The translations under genes and the position numbers were made by a program. Positions 1 through 7,012 of a stretch of 57,615 bases of DNA are shown here, piece after piece. This stretch comes from Bacteroidales bacterium (lineage in GTDB: Bacteria > Bacteroidota > Bacteroidia > Bacteroidales > JAIPAH01): the NCBI GenBank assembly GCA_021740175.1, contig JAIPAH010000004.1, forward strand, positions 1 to 57,615, written 5' to 3'. The notes beneath the pieces were generated by a model, which searched no databases, had not been told where the DNA came from, and saw nothing but the letters and a program-made list of their open reading frames with translations. Numbering within the stretch: position 1 is the first letter of the stretch; every line of letters begins with the position of its first letter.

Positions 1-14
1 TAAATAAATCCAAC

Positions 15-1661
15 ATGAAACAAGTAATTACAATTGTATTAGGAATTTTTTTGGCTACGGCTTTGTATGGTCAGGATCAGGCGCGTTATATCGTAAAGCT
101 TACTGATAAGAAGTCTGATAAATATACAAAAAGCCAGCCCGAAGCCTTTCTCAGTGAAAAGGCACTGGAGCGCCGCGCCCGCAATGGTATATCCATTGAT
201 GATAAGGACCTCCCGGTCTCTCCCGAATATGTGTCCCGGGTTCGGAAAGCGGGGTATACGGTGACAAACAGGATAAAATGGTTGAATACTTTGATTGTCG
301 AAGGCCAGGGAGAACAAGACCTGGAAACGTTTAACTTTGTGGAAAGCGTCACATCCGTTCCCCGGCAAAAGCCAGAAGGTGAACAAAAGCCCTTTTTTGC
401 CGCCGAAAAGCAATCCGACGGTCCTATGCATGGGAAAAGTGTCCGGGGTGATAACGAATATGAATACGGTGATGGATATAACCAGATAGCTATGCTCAAT
501 GGGCATCTGGTGCATAATCAGGGCTATGACGGTGAAGGAATGACTATAGCAGTACTGGATGCAGGCTTCATGGAAGTTGATGAGATTGCTGCATTCGACA
601 GCCTGTGGGCCAACGAGCAAATCATTGATACCCGCAATTTTGTGAATGATGAAGATGTGTTCAGTTCCTCGATTAGCTCTCACGGTATGATGGTGTTGTC
701 AACGATGGGGGGGTATCTCCCCGGTGAATTGGTAGGCACGGCGCCTAAGGCCGATTATCACCTTGTGCGAACGGAAGATGCTAGTGATGAATACCTGATG
801 GAGGAATATTATTGGGTCGACGGCTCCGAATATGCTGACAGCATAGGAGCTGACATTATCAACTCTTCCCTGGGTTATACGGATGGTTTTAATGACCCGG
901 ATAATAATCACACCTACGAAGATATGAACGGCGATACCACGCCCGTGACCATAGGGGCAGACGTTGCTGCTGAAAAAGGAATCCTGGTGGTTAATAGCGC
1001 CGGAAATTCGGGTAACGGTGAATGGTTCTACATTGGAGCGCCTGCCGACGGGGATAGCGTGATGGCTGTCGGTGCGGTGGACGGCGATAGCAATTATGTC
1101 TCCTTCAGCTCCAAAGGCCCCACTTACGACGGAAGGCTGAAACCGAATGTAGCTGCCAAAGGTTCGGGAGCTACGGTGGCTTCGTCATGGGGCGGGGTTA
1201 CCTATGCCAGCGGTACATCTTTTTCTTCCCCGATTACAGCAGGTATGGTGGCGTCGGTGTGGCAGGCTATGCCTGAAAAATCTAATATGGAGCTCATTGA
1301 GCTTATCCAGGAGAATTCTCACCAATATTCCGATCCTGATACCCTATTAGGGTATGGCCTTCCTGATTATAATGCAGTTTTAAATGCTACGGGAACTTCG
1401 CTGGAGCAAAAGGAAGCGATCGCTCTTTCGGTCGGGCCGAATCCCTTTGATGATTATATTTTGGTAGAGACGCAGAATAGCTATGAAAAATTAACCTATT
1501 CGATTCACTCTGTGAGTGGAAAAGTAGTCAGCCGGGCTACGGTATCTTCTCCGCGAAAATCTTTCCGGATAGACCTGTCTGCCAAGCTACCCGAAGGAGT
1601 TTATATACTACGGGTGCGCTCTGAAGACCACATGGTAGCGCGTAAAATTGTAAAAAAGTAA
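15..1661 (+). CDS. Secreted subtilisin-like (S8) serine protease with T9SS sorting domain
   Basis: This 548-residue secreted endopeptidase opens with a signal peptide (about residues 1-19, ending ALYGQ). An S8 catalytic domain follows: Asp182 in IAVLDAGF, His223 in SSHGMMV, the oxyanion Asn331 in NSAGNSG and nucleophile Ser402 in SGTSFSSP. The last ~75 residues (from SVGPNPFDDYI to ARKIVKK) form a type A T9SS C-terminal sorting domain, so the protein is predicted to cross the outer membrane by T9SS and be anchored or released there. The start at 15 is the only one that preserves the signal peptide. A strong hairpin terminator follows at 1684-1723, so it is probably monocistronic. The substrate cannot be told from the sequence. 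Confidence 0.95.
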   Translation: MKQVITIVLGIFLATALYGQDQARYIVKLTDKKSDKYTKSQPEAFLSEKALERRARNGISIDDKDLPVSPEYVSRVRKAGYTVTNRIKWLNTLIVEGQGEQDLETFNFVESVTSVPRQKPEGEQKPFFAAEKQSDGPMHGKSVRGDNEYEYGDGYNQIAMLNGHLVHNQGYDGEGMTIAVLDAGFMEVDEIAAFDSLWANEQIIDTRNFVNDEDVFSSSISSHGMMVLSTMGGYLPGELVGTAPKADYHLVRTEDASDEYLMEEYYWVDGSEYADSIGADIINSSLGYTDGFNDPDNNHTYEDMNGDTTPVTIGADVAAEKGILVVNSAGNSGNGEWFYIGAPADGDSVMAVGAVDGDSNYVSFSSKGPTYDGRLKPNVAAKGSGATVASSWGGVTYASGTSFSSPITAGMVASVWQAMPEKSNMELIELIQENSHQYSDPDTLLGYGLPDYNAVLNATGTSLEQKEAIALSVGPNPFDDYILVETQNSYEKLTYSIHSVSGKVVSRATVSSPRKSFRIDLSAKLPEGVYILRVRSEDHMVARKIVKK

Positions 1662-1683
1662 GCAATTAAGGTATATACAGATA

Positions 1684-1723
1684 CATCAAAAAGCCGGTGA
1701 ACTGCCGCCCCGGCTTTTTGATG
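1684..1723. terminator. Intrinsic terminator hairpin after the subtilisin gene
   Basis: A perfect 14-bp stem (CATCAAAAAGCCGG at 1684-1697 pairing with 1710-1723) encloses a 12-base loop. The A-rich and T-rich arms let it work on either strand. It lies 23 bases after the protease stop codon. Confidence 0.85.
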
Positions 1724-1813
1724 TTGTCGTTCGTTGTAAAATGGATATATCCCGGAAGATAAATATGAACTAAATATCAGTTAAAAATTAAAAAAAAAGT
1801 CAATATAAATCGT

Positions 1814-1821
1814 TAAATTTG
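1814..1821 (+). promoter_or_regulatory. Bacteroidetes-type -7 box of the toxin-antitoxin pair
   Basis: TAAATTTG matches the phylum -7 consensus TAnnTTTG and lies 18 bases before the antitoxin start, which leaves room for a short leader. I see no clear TTG at the -33 position, so the call rests on the -7 box and its placement. Confidence 0.5.
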
Positions 1822-1839
1822 TAATAAAATCATGATATT

Positions 1840-2076
1840 ATGGATGTAACAGAGTTAAGAGCAGATCTTCACAATATGATTGATAAAATATCCGACAGGG
1901 AAATATTACAAGCTATAAAAACCCTTTTGTCAGAAAAAGCGACCACAAAAACAGATTGGTGGGATAACATAAGTGACGAAGAACGGGCAGAAATAAAACA
2001 AGGCCTTTCAGAAGCAGACAATGGTGAAGTCACACTCCACGAAGAAGTGATGAGAAAGTACAAGAAATGGCTGTAA
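1840..2076 (+). CDS. Antitoxin-like protein of a type II toxin-antitoxin pair
   Basis: This 78-residue charged, mostly helical protein resembles the short antitoxins common in Bacteroidota that end in a VMRKYKKWL-type tail. The N-terminal region (about residues 1-35) is probably the dimerisation or DNA-binding part. The acidic and aromatic middle (TDWWDNISDEERAEI) and the C-terminus would wrap the toxin. Its 3' end overlaps the toxin start by 10 bases, typical of translational coupling. Family membership is by similarity to remembered sequences and by context. Autoregulation through the upstream promoter is inferred. Confidence 0.75.
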   Translation: MDVTELRADLHNMIDKISDREILQAIKTLLSEKATTKTDWWDNISDEERAEIKQGLSEADNGEVTLHEEVMRKYKKWL

Positions 2077-2360
2077 AACTTGTCTGGACGAAAAGAGCTA
2101 TACAAGGTTATGATCGTATTGTCAAACACCTATATGAAGAATGGACAGAAAAAGAAGTGAAAAACTTTGTACAGGAAACCGCCCACTTTTTTGAGCTTTT
2201 AAAAGAAAATCCCAAAATGCTGGAGCCTACAGGGAAGAATAAAAATTTATACCGAGGCCCAATCAATCGATTGACCATACTTACTTACCGTTATAAGCCA
2301 AGAAAAAAAGAAATCATTTTAGTGAATGTACGAGAAACCAGAAGAAAACCTCTGAAATAA
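2067..2360 (+). CDS. RelE/ParE-family toxin
   Basis: This 97-residue basic protein has the ParE/RelE fold signature. An N-terminal KLVWTKRAIQGYDRIVKHL helix segment is followed by a helix pair, then beta strands ending in NRLTILTYRYKPRKKEIILVNV. ParE toxins inhibit DNA gyrase and RelE toxins cut mRNA on the ribosome; the sequence alone does not tell which this is. It begins inside the antitoxin gene (10-base overlap), so the two are co-expressed. No terminator is obvious downstream. It could also be an inactive relic, but both frames are intact. Confidence 0.85.
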   Translation: MAVKLVWTKRAIQGYDRIVKHLYEEWTEKEVKNFVQETAHFFELLKENPKMLEPTGKNKNLYRGPINRLTILTYRYKPRKKEIILVNVRETRRKPLK

Positions 2361-3030
2361 TAATAAATTCCTCGCGATACAACAAACCGGATACAAATAA
2401 AAGAGCTATTTAACAAGCTATTCTTCAAGCCACTTTGAGTCTTCGAGCTTCTGTGACAGCTTTTATGGATACCGGTCATAATAGGCCCTAAGCAATACAA
2501 ATAAGTGAGAAGAAAATCCCTTCTAAAACGATATTACCCGGTATTCTTTTTTCATAGATTGTTTTTGATAACCATCAGTTATGATTGGCTATTGACATAG
2601 AACATCATGTTTCTTCTTTACTCCATGTCAAATAGTTATTATTCTATTGTCATCCGAAAGGGTAGGAGGGAATCAGACCACGTTATAATAAACATTTGTA
2701 ACAAGTCAGGTTAATAAATAGTGTACACAAATGTATACAATGTTAAAAAAATAGCAACTTCATTGTTCACAAAAGTAAATAATGACTATAAAAAGGATAT
2801 TATTGAAGTTAAATTGTGAATATGAGAATTTTACACAATACAATTAAAGTAAAACTAATATTTATTTAAGCTTTATATCTCTATTTACAATAGTAAATTG
2901 CTTAAACTTAATAATCTAATTATCAGTTTTTAATATTTACGTATTAATCTCTGCTTGAAATAATTTAATAAAGTAAAAATGTATACAAAAGTAAATTACA
3001 AACGTATTTTTCTATCCTGACTATTTTTAT
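2361..3030. other. AT-rich gene-free stretch with scattered operator-like motifs
   Basis: No convincing gene lies between the toxin and the XRE regulator. The right half is very AT-rich and carries copies of the motif ACAAnAGTAAAT at 2769-2780, 2887-2898 and 2985-2996, plus the palindromes GTGTACAC (2721-2728) and TGTATACA (2732-2739 and 2980-2987). The left part (2361-2700) shows nothing I can name; it may be a decayed gene. Confidence 0.6.
2721..2739. promoter_or_regulatory. Paired palindromic operator candidates
   Basis: Two adjacent 8-base palindromes, GTGTACAC and TGTATACA, sit 3 bases apart. The second recurs at 2980-2987 beside the regulator promoter, and a near copy (TGTATACG) lies after the regulator gene at 3582-3589. 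Probable binding sites of the XRE protein encoded at 3065; inferred. Confidence 0.4.
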
Positions 3031-3044
3031 TACATTTGTATAAT
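2980..3044 (+). promoter_or_regulatory. Promoter and operator region of the XRE regulator
   Basis: The -7 box TACATTTG (3031-3038) fits TAnnTTTG and is embedded in ACATTTGTATAAT, which shares half-sites with the TGTATACA palindrome at 2980-2987. The 14-mer TATACAAAAGTAAA (2982-2995) is repeated exactly at 3592-3605. Overlap of promoter and repeated motif suggests autoregulation. Confidence 0.5.
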
Positions 3045-3064
3045 AACTAATAAATCCCAAAAAA

Positions 3065-3577
3065 ATGGTAGACCGACTAGAACTTCTGTTGCAGGCCAAA
3101 AACTTAAACTCTTCCCAATTAGCTGATGAAATCGATGTCCAGCGCAGCATTATGTCGCACGTTATGAATGGAAGAAATAAGGCCAGCCTGGACTTTGTTT
3201 TGCGTATTCTGAAACGGTTTAACGACATAAATCCCGATTGGTTGTTATTCGGAAAAGGCAGTATGACCAGGGAAAATAATCTTTTCAGCCAGGAACAATC
3301 CGAAGCAAATAATTCGTTGAAACAAGAGAATCAAGAGCTCAAACAACAAAATGAGCAACTGCAACAAACCCTACAGAAGTTACAGCAGGATAAAGAACAG
3401 CTACAGAATTCTTCGCCACAAGTTACCCCCGGACAATCCGAAGGTCAGACTGAGAATAATGATGCAAAGGAAGAAGATACTCCCGGATACGGATACCGCG
3501 CCACAAATTCAAAAGCCATTCAAACAATTGTGGCCCTCTATAGCGACGGGACCTTCCGGGAATACCAAAAAAGTTAA
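3065..3577 (+). CDS. XRE-family helix-turn-helix regulator with coiled coil
   Basis: This is a 170-residue DNA-binding protein. Residues about 4-62 form an XRE/phage-repressor helix-turn-helix (NSSQLADEIDVQRSIMSHVM is the recognition region), ending in the WLLFGKGSM motif that commonly closes this domain in Bacteroidota. Residues about 78-115 are a Gln/Glu/Leu-rich coiled coil, probably for oligomerisation. A low-complexity linker and a short C-terminal segment (AIQTIVALYSDGTFREYQ) follow. There is no peptidase domain of the LexA/CI type. Repeated motifs on both sides of the gene suggest that it binds its own promoter. Its targets are otherwise unknown; the ndk stop lies only 31 bases downstream, on the other strand. 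Confidence 0.85.
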   Translation: MVDRLELLLQAKNLNSSQLADEIDVQRSIMSHVMNGRNKASLDFVLRILKRFNDINPDWLLFGKGSMTRENNLFSQEQSEANNSLKQENQELKQQNEQLQQTLQKLQQDKEQLQNSSPQVTPGQSEGQTENNDAKEEDTPGYGYRATNSKAIQTIVALYSDGTFREYQKS

Positions 3578-3581
3578 CAAA

Positions 3582-3606
3582 TGTATACGATTATACAAAA
3601 GTAAAC
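3582..3606. promoter_or_regulatory. Downstream operator-like repeat
   Basis: TGTATACG is followed by TATACAAAAGTAAA (3592-3605), an exact 14-base repeat of 2982-2995 upstream of the regulator gene. It lies between the convergent regulator and ndk stop codons, where no promoter is expected, which makes a binding site or a repeat remnant more likely than a promoter. Confidence 0.4.
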
Positions 3607-3607
3607 A

Positions 3608-4024
3608 CTAAAACCGTTCCGCATAAGGAAAGAAGAAATTACATTCCCGCTCAGCGTTTTCAGGACTATCAGAACCATGCACGGCATTTTGCTGAATGTC
3701 GTAACCACATGCATAACGGATTGTTCCTTCCGTTGCTTCCTTAGGATTGGTAGGACCGATTAGGGTGCGAAAATCTTCGACGGCATTTTCTTTTTCCAGC
3801 AATACAGCCACAATAGCTCCGGATGTCATAAAATCGACCAAATCTTCATAAAAAGAGCGATCTTTATGAACGATGTAGAATTCGCGGGCCTGTTTTTTGG
3901 TCATTTGGAGCATTTTCATGGCAGCAATGCGGAAATTGTTTTCGTTCACGGTGTTGAGTATCATACCGATGCAATTGTTTTTTACAGCACGTGGCTTGAT
4001 AAGCATAAGTGTTTTATTCGACAT
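3608..4024 (-). CDS. ndk: Nucleoside diphosphate kinase
   Basis: This cytoplasmic enzyme moves the gamma-phosphate of ATP to nucleoside diphosphates through a phosphohistidine. At 138 residues it has the full usual family length. His116 in the NAVHGSDS motif is the catalytic residue, and the N-terminal TLMLIKPRAV motif with its Lys is present. The start Met gives the standard N-terminus. The gene is convergent with the XRE regulator and divergent from the DHH phosphoesterase gene, an arrangement often seen in Bacteroidota. Confidence 0.97.
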   Translation of the reverse strand: MSNKTLMLIKPRAVKNNCIGMILNTVNENNFRIAAMKMLQMTKKQAREFYIVHKDRSFYEDLVDFMTSGAIVAVLLEKENAVEDFRTLIGPTNPKEATEGTIRYACGYDIQQNAVHGSDSPENAERECNFFFPYAERF

Positions 4025-4137
4025 AGATTCTAATTTTGAATTAAAGATTAAATTTACAGTTTTACTAAAAAAATTAAACTCCCGCTAAGGTTTTTTTGTT
4101 TAGGGCTTTCCTATTTCTGAGCGAAGACAATTTTTAG

Positions 4138-4145
4138 TAATTTTG
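4138..4145 (+). promoter_or_regulatory. -7 box upstream of the DHH phosphoesterase gene
   Basis: TAATTTTG matches TAnnTTTG exactly. Transcription would begin near 4150, after the first in-frame TTG at 4147. This argues that translation begins at a later codon such as the TTG at 4174. Confidence 0.5.
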
Positions 4146-4173
4146 TTTGCTTAACCGAAAAAAGCACAAATTT

Positions 4174-5199
4174 TTGAAAATTAAAAATCTTGATACTTTA
4201 AAAGCGAAGATCCAACAATCGCAGGAGATTGTCCTTACCAGCCACCGGCATCCCGATGGCGACGCCATCGGTTCGATGTTGGGGCTCTATCATTTCCTCA
4301 GGATTACAGGTGCAAACCTCCATTTAATTGTCCCCGACAATTATCCTTCCTTTTTAAAATGGCTGCCCGGCAGTGATAACATCCTGATATACGAAAATCA
4401 AGCCTCCACTGCCGATTCATATATTACAAGGGCCGATCTCATCTTTGCACTCGATTATAACGATTTCAGCCGCACCGAAAAGATGGAAAAAAAGCTAAAA
4501 AAGGCCTCCGCTTATAAAGTGATGATCGATCACCATCCGGAGCCTGATACTGAGGCATTTGACCTGGTATATTCCTGGCCGGGCTATTCCAGTACAGCCG
4601 AAATCATTTACACGCTCTGCCATTCCATCGATACGCTGAACAAATTGGATAAGCCGGCGGCCATTGCTCTATATGCCGGTATTTTAACCGATACAGGCTC
4701 TTTCAGCTATTCCGTCAACCGCCCTGAACTTTTCGAAACCATAGCCCAATTGCTACGCCTGGGCATTGATGCAGAAAAGATCAGCCGAAACATTTACGAC
4801 ACCTATTCCGAATCACGCCTGCGCTTGTTGGGCTATAGCATTACCCATCGTATGAAAGTGCTCGGCGATCTCGCTACCGTATATATTTATCTCACTCAAG
4901 AGGATATGGAATACTTCAACTACCAGGATGGCGATACCGAAGGGCTCGTCAATTATGGCCTTTCGATTAAAGGGATTAATTTTTCGGTGCTCATGAAAGA
5001 AAACCCGGGAGTTGTGCGGCTTTCCATGCGCTCCAAAGAAGGCTTCTCCGTCAACCAATTTGCCCGTACCCATTTTGACGGAGGGGGCCACGAAAAAGCA
5101 GCAGGTGCCAATTCTTACATGAGCCTTTCGGATACGATAAAAAAATTTGAATCGTTATTACCCCAGTATAAAAATCAGTTAACTTCTATTAATGAATAA
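4174..5199 (+). CDS. DHH/DHHA1 phosphoesterase (NrnA-like oligoribonuclease / pAp phosphatase)
   Basis: This cytoplasmic enzyme is predicted to degrade short oligoribonucleotides and/or 3'-phosphoadenosine 5'-phosphate. The N-terminal DHH domain shows the metal-binding motifs SHRHPDGDAIGS, ALDYND and IDHHPEPD, then GILTDTGSFSYS. The C-terminal DHHA1 domain ends with GGGHEKAAGA, which binds substrate. The frame has no ATG before 4276, which would remove the first motif, so a TTG start is needed. I chose 4174 over 4147 because a -7 box ends at 4145. From there the protein has 341 residues, the normal family length. The 3' end overlaps the FKBP gene by 8 bases. Choice of substrate is by family knowledge. 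Confidence 0.9.
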   Translation: MKIKNLDTLKAKIQQSQEIVLTSHRHPDGDAIGSMLGLYHFLRITGANLHLIVPDNYPSFLKWLPGSDNILIYENQASTADSYITRADLIFALDYNDFSRTEKMEKKLKKASAYKVMIDHHPEPDTEAFDLVYSWPGYSSTAEIIYTLCHSIDTLNKLDKPAAIALYAGILTDTGSFSYSVNRPELFETIAQLLRLGIDAEKISRNIYDTYSESRLRLLGYSITHRMKVLGDLATVYIYLTQEDMEYFNYQDGDTEGLVNYGLSIKGINFSVLMKENPGVVRLSMRSKEGFSVNQFARTHFDGGGHEKAAGANSYMSLSDTIKKFESLLPQYKNQLTSINE

Positions 5200-5752
5200 A
5201 CGTCTTATGTTAACGCTGAGGGCCACAGGTATTTTACTTACAATGATGTTGCTTACCACCTGCAACAATCCTCCGCACCCCCCTGACCAGGAAAAACAAC
5301 AAAAAGACCAGAAACTGGAGGAAGCACTTATAGAAGCCAATAAGCGAGCTGTATCGGAGGAAAAGTACATGATCCGCCGCTACATAAAACGCCATAAATG
5401 GGATATGAAAAAGACCGGCTTCGGCATCTATTATGGCGTCTATCAAGAAGGCGAGGGAATACAAGCGCGGAAAGGAATGAGAGCTACGCTTGATTACACC
5501 ATCCAATTGCTCAACGGCTATGTGTGTTATTCCTCCAAAGAAAAGGGAAGCCCCAAAAAATTCATTATCGGAAAAGAAGGAGACATAGTCTCGGGATTAC
5601 ACAAAATTATGCCCCACTTGCAGAAAGGTGATAAAGCCAAGATCATTATTCCTTCCTACCTGGCACACGGAATCGCCGGCGATAAAAGAGAAGTCCCTTC
5701 CTCGGCGACTTTAGTGTACGATATTCACGTACTGAAGCTGGAACGTCCTTAA
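5192..5752 (+). CDS. FKBP-type peptidyl-prolyl isomerase, lipoprotein (GldI-like)
   Basis: This 186-residue lipoprotein has a signal sequence whose lipobox is LLTTC, with Cys24 as the lipidated residue. A charged linker (residues 30-70) leads to an FKBP domain (about 75-185) with GMRATLDYTIQLLNG, FIIGKEGDIVSGL and AKIIIPSYLAHG, ending in VYDIHVLKL. It should help fold proteins outside the cytoplasm. Gliding protein GldI is a lipoprotein of this type in Bacteroidota; that assignment is only a possibility. It overlaps the phosphoesterase gene by 8 bases, so the two are probably co-transcribed. Confidence 0.88.
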   Translation: MNKRLMLTLRATGILLTMMLLTTCNNPPHPPDQEKQQKDQKLEEALIEANKRAVSEEKYMIRRYIKRHKWDMKKTGFGIYYGVYQEGEGIQARKGMRATLDYTIQLLNGYVCYSSKEKGSPKKFIIGKEGDIVSGLHKIMPHLQKGDKAKIIIPSYLAHGIAGDKREVPSSATLVYDIHVLKLERP

Positions 5753-5788
5753 TCACAGAATCTCCATCGTCATAGCCCCAAAGCGTCT

Positions 5789-7003
5789 TTAGGTAACCAT
5801 GCGTTCTATAAGCTCTAATAACTCTTCCGGCCTGAAAGGTTTGGTAAGATACTCATCCATACCGGCATTAAGGCATTTGACACGGTCATGCTCGATAGCA
5901 TAGGCTGTTATGGCAATGATGGGCGTGTACCCACGTTGGTCTTTCTCTTCATCTTTACGGATAGATTTCGTCACCTGAATACCATCAGTCAGCGGCAATT
6001 CTATATCCATAAGAATCAGATCATAATCGTTTTGTTTGTATTTTTGATAGGCAATTTTCCCATTCTCTGCAATATCAAGCTTATGCCCGGCCTTTTGGAG
6101 TGCTGCAGATGCAAATTTTTGATTCAGGTAGTTATCCTCCACCAGTAAGAGGCGCTTAGGAGTTGACGAGTGGTAAGGATGTTTTTCGATAGTGGTTGTT
6201 TCTTCATGCTTTTTCAGCGGGATGTCGACATAAAAGCGACTGCCGGAAGCCCCATCGCTTTCAAAATCAAACGAACCGTTTAATTTTCGCGTAAGATAGT
6301 AGGCCAGAGCCAGCCCAACACCTACATCCTCCGAGATAAGAAGATTAGGATCGTCAGTGGGCTGCAGCCGTTCCCGGATCTTTTGCTGTTTCTCCCTGCT
6401 CATTCCCGTACCCGTATCCGTAACAATCCATCGCATCAGCAAGTTTTCCCCGGATTGGTTTAGCATCTGCCAATAAAGCACCACCTCACCTTCACGCGTA
6501 TTTTTAAAAGCATTGCTCAAAAGATTCACCAGGATTTGCCTGAGGTGATGCTTGTCCCCGATCACATGCTGCGGCATCTCATCTTCGCGGCTGATCTTCC
6601 ATCCAATACTTTTGCCGCGGGCAACAAGTTCATACTGATTTTTTAGCTCATCTACGAAAGCCGGCAATTCAAAGGCCTCCGCCTTCATTTCAATCGTACC
6701 GCTCATTAATGCCGAAAACGTCATCATGTCTTCCACCGTTTGCGACAGAGTCTCTACGGAATCCTTTATAGCCCGGAACTGATCTTTTTGCTGATCGGTA
6801 AGTGTGTACCGGTCAAACATCTCCAGCATGCTTAGGATGCCATTAAGCGGTATGCGCAGGTCATAACTAAGGTTATGCAACAGCATCGTATTGCTATGGT
6901 AAAGCTTCTTTTTCTCCTCGAGAAAATGCTTTTTCAGCTCAGTAATTTCTTTTTCTTTCTCCTCAAGCCTTTGCTCCAGGCCGGGCGATTCTTCTTCTCC
7001 CAT
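5789..7003 (-). CDS. Hybrid histidine kinase/receiver with Tyr at the phosphoacceptor site
   Basis: This 404-residue cytoplasmic protein has no sensor domain. Order: coiled coil (10-35), HisKA-like region (38-105), HATPase_c (145-263; N box LVNLLSNAFKNT, G1 DTGTGM, G2 GVGLAL) and receiver (283-402; VEDN, Asp333 in LMDIELP, TKP). The H box reads NLSYDLRIPLNG where the norm is [12 protein letters not shown], so the phosphoacceptor His is replaced by Tyr47 (codon 6863-6865). ATP-binding residues and the receiver Asp are kept. It may act as a scaffold or as a receiver fed by the kinase gene 9 bases upstream, with which it should be co-expressed. It is the last gene of the EPS-region gene run. Confidence 0.9.
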   Translation of the reverse strand: MGEEESPGLEQRLEEKEKEITELKKHFLEEKKKLYHSNTMLLHNLSYDLRIPLNGILSMLEMFDRYTLTDQQKDQFRAIKDSVETLSQTVEDMMTFSALMSGTIEMKAEAFELPAFVDELKNQYELVARGKSIGWKISREDEMPQHVIGDKHHLRQILVNLLSNAFKNTREGEVVLYWQMLNQSGENLLMRWIVTDTGTGMSREKQQKIRERLQPTDDPNLLISEDVGVGLALAYYLTRKLNGSFDFESDGASGSRFYVDIPLKKHEETTTIEKHPYHSSTPKRLLLVEDNYLNQKFASAALQKAGHKLDIAENGKIAYQKYKQNDYDLILMDIELPLTDGIQVTKSIRKDEEKDQRGYTPIIAITAYAIEHDRVKCLNAGMDEYLTKPFRPEELLELIERMVT

Positions 7004-7012
7004 ATGGTTCTC

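Noticed and set aside
39-683. Open frame of 214 codons opposite the subtilisin gene
   Set aside because: It lies antisense to the signal peptide and catalytic domain of a well-supported protease.
1840-3577. Prophage remnant suggested by the toxin-antitoxin pair and XRE repressor
   Set aside because: No integrase, structural gene or attachment repeat was found; the genes alone are not enough.
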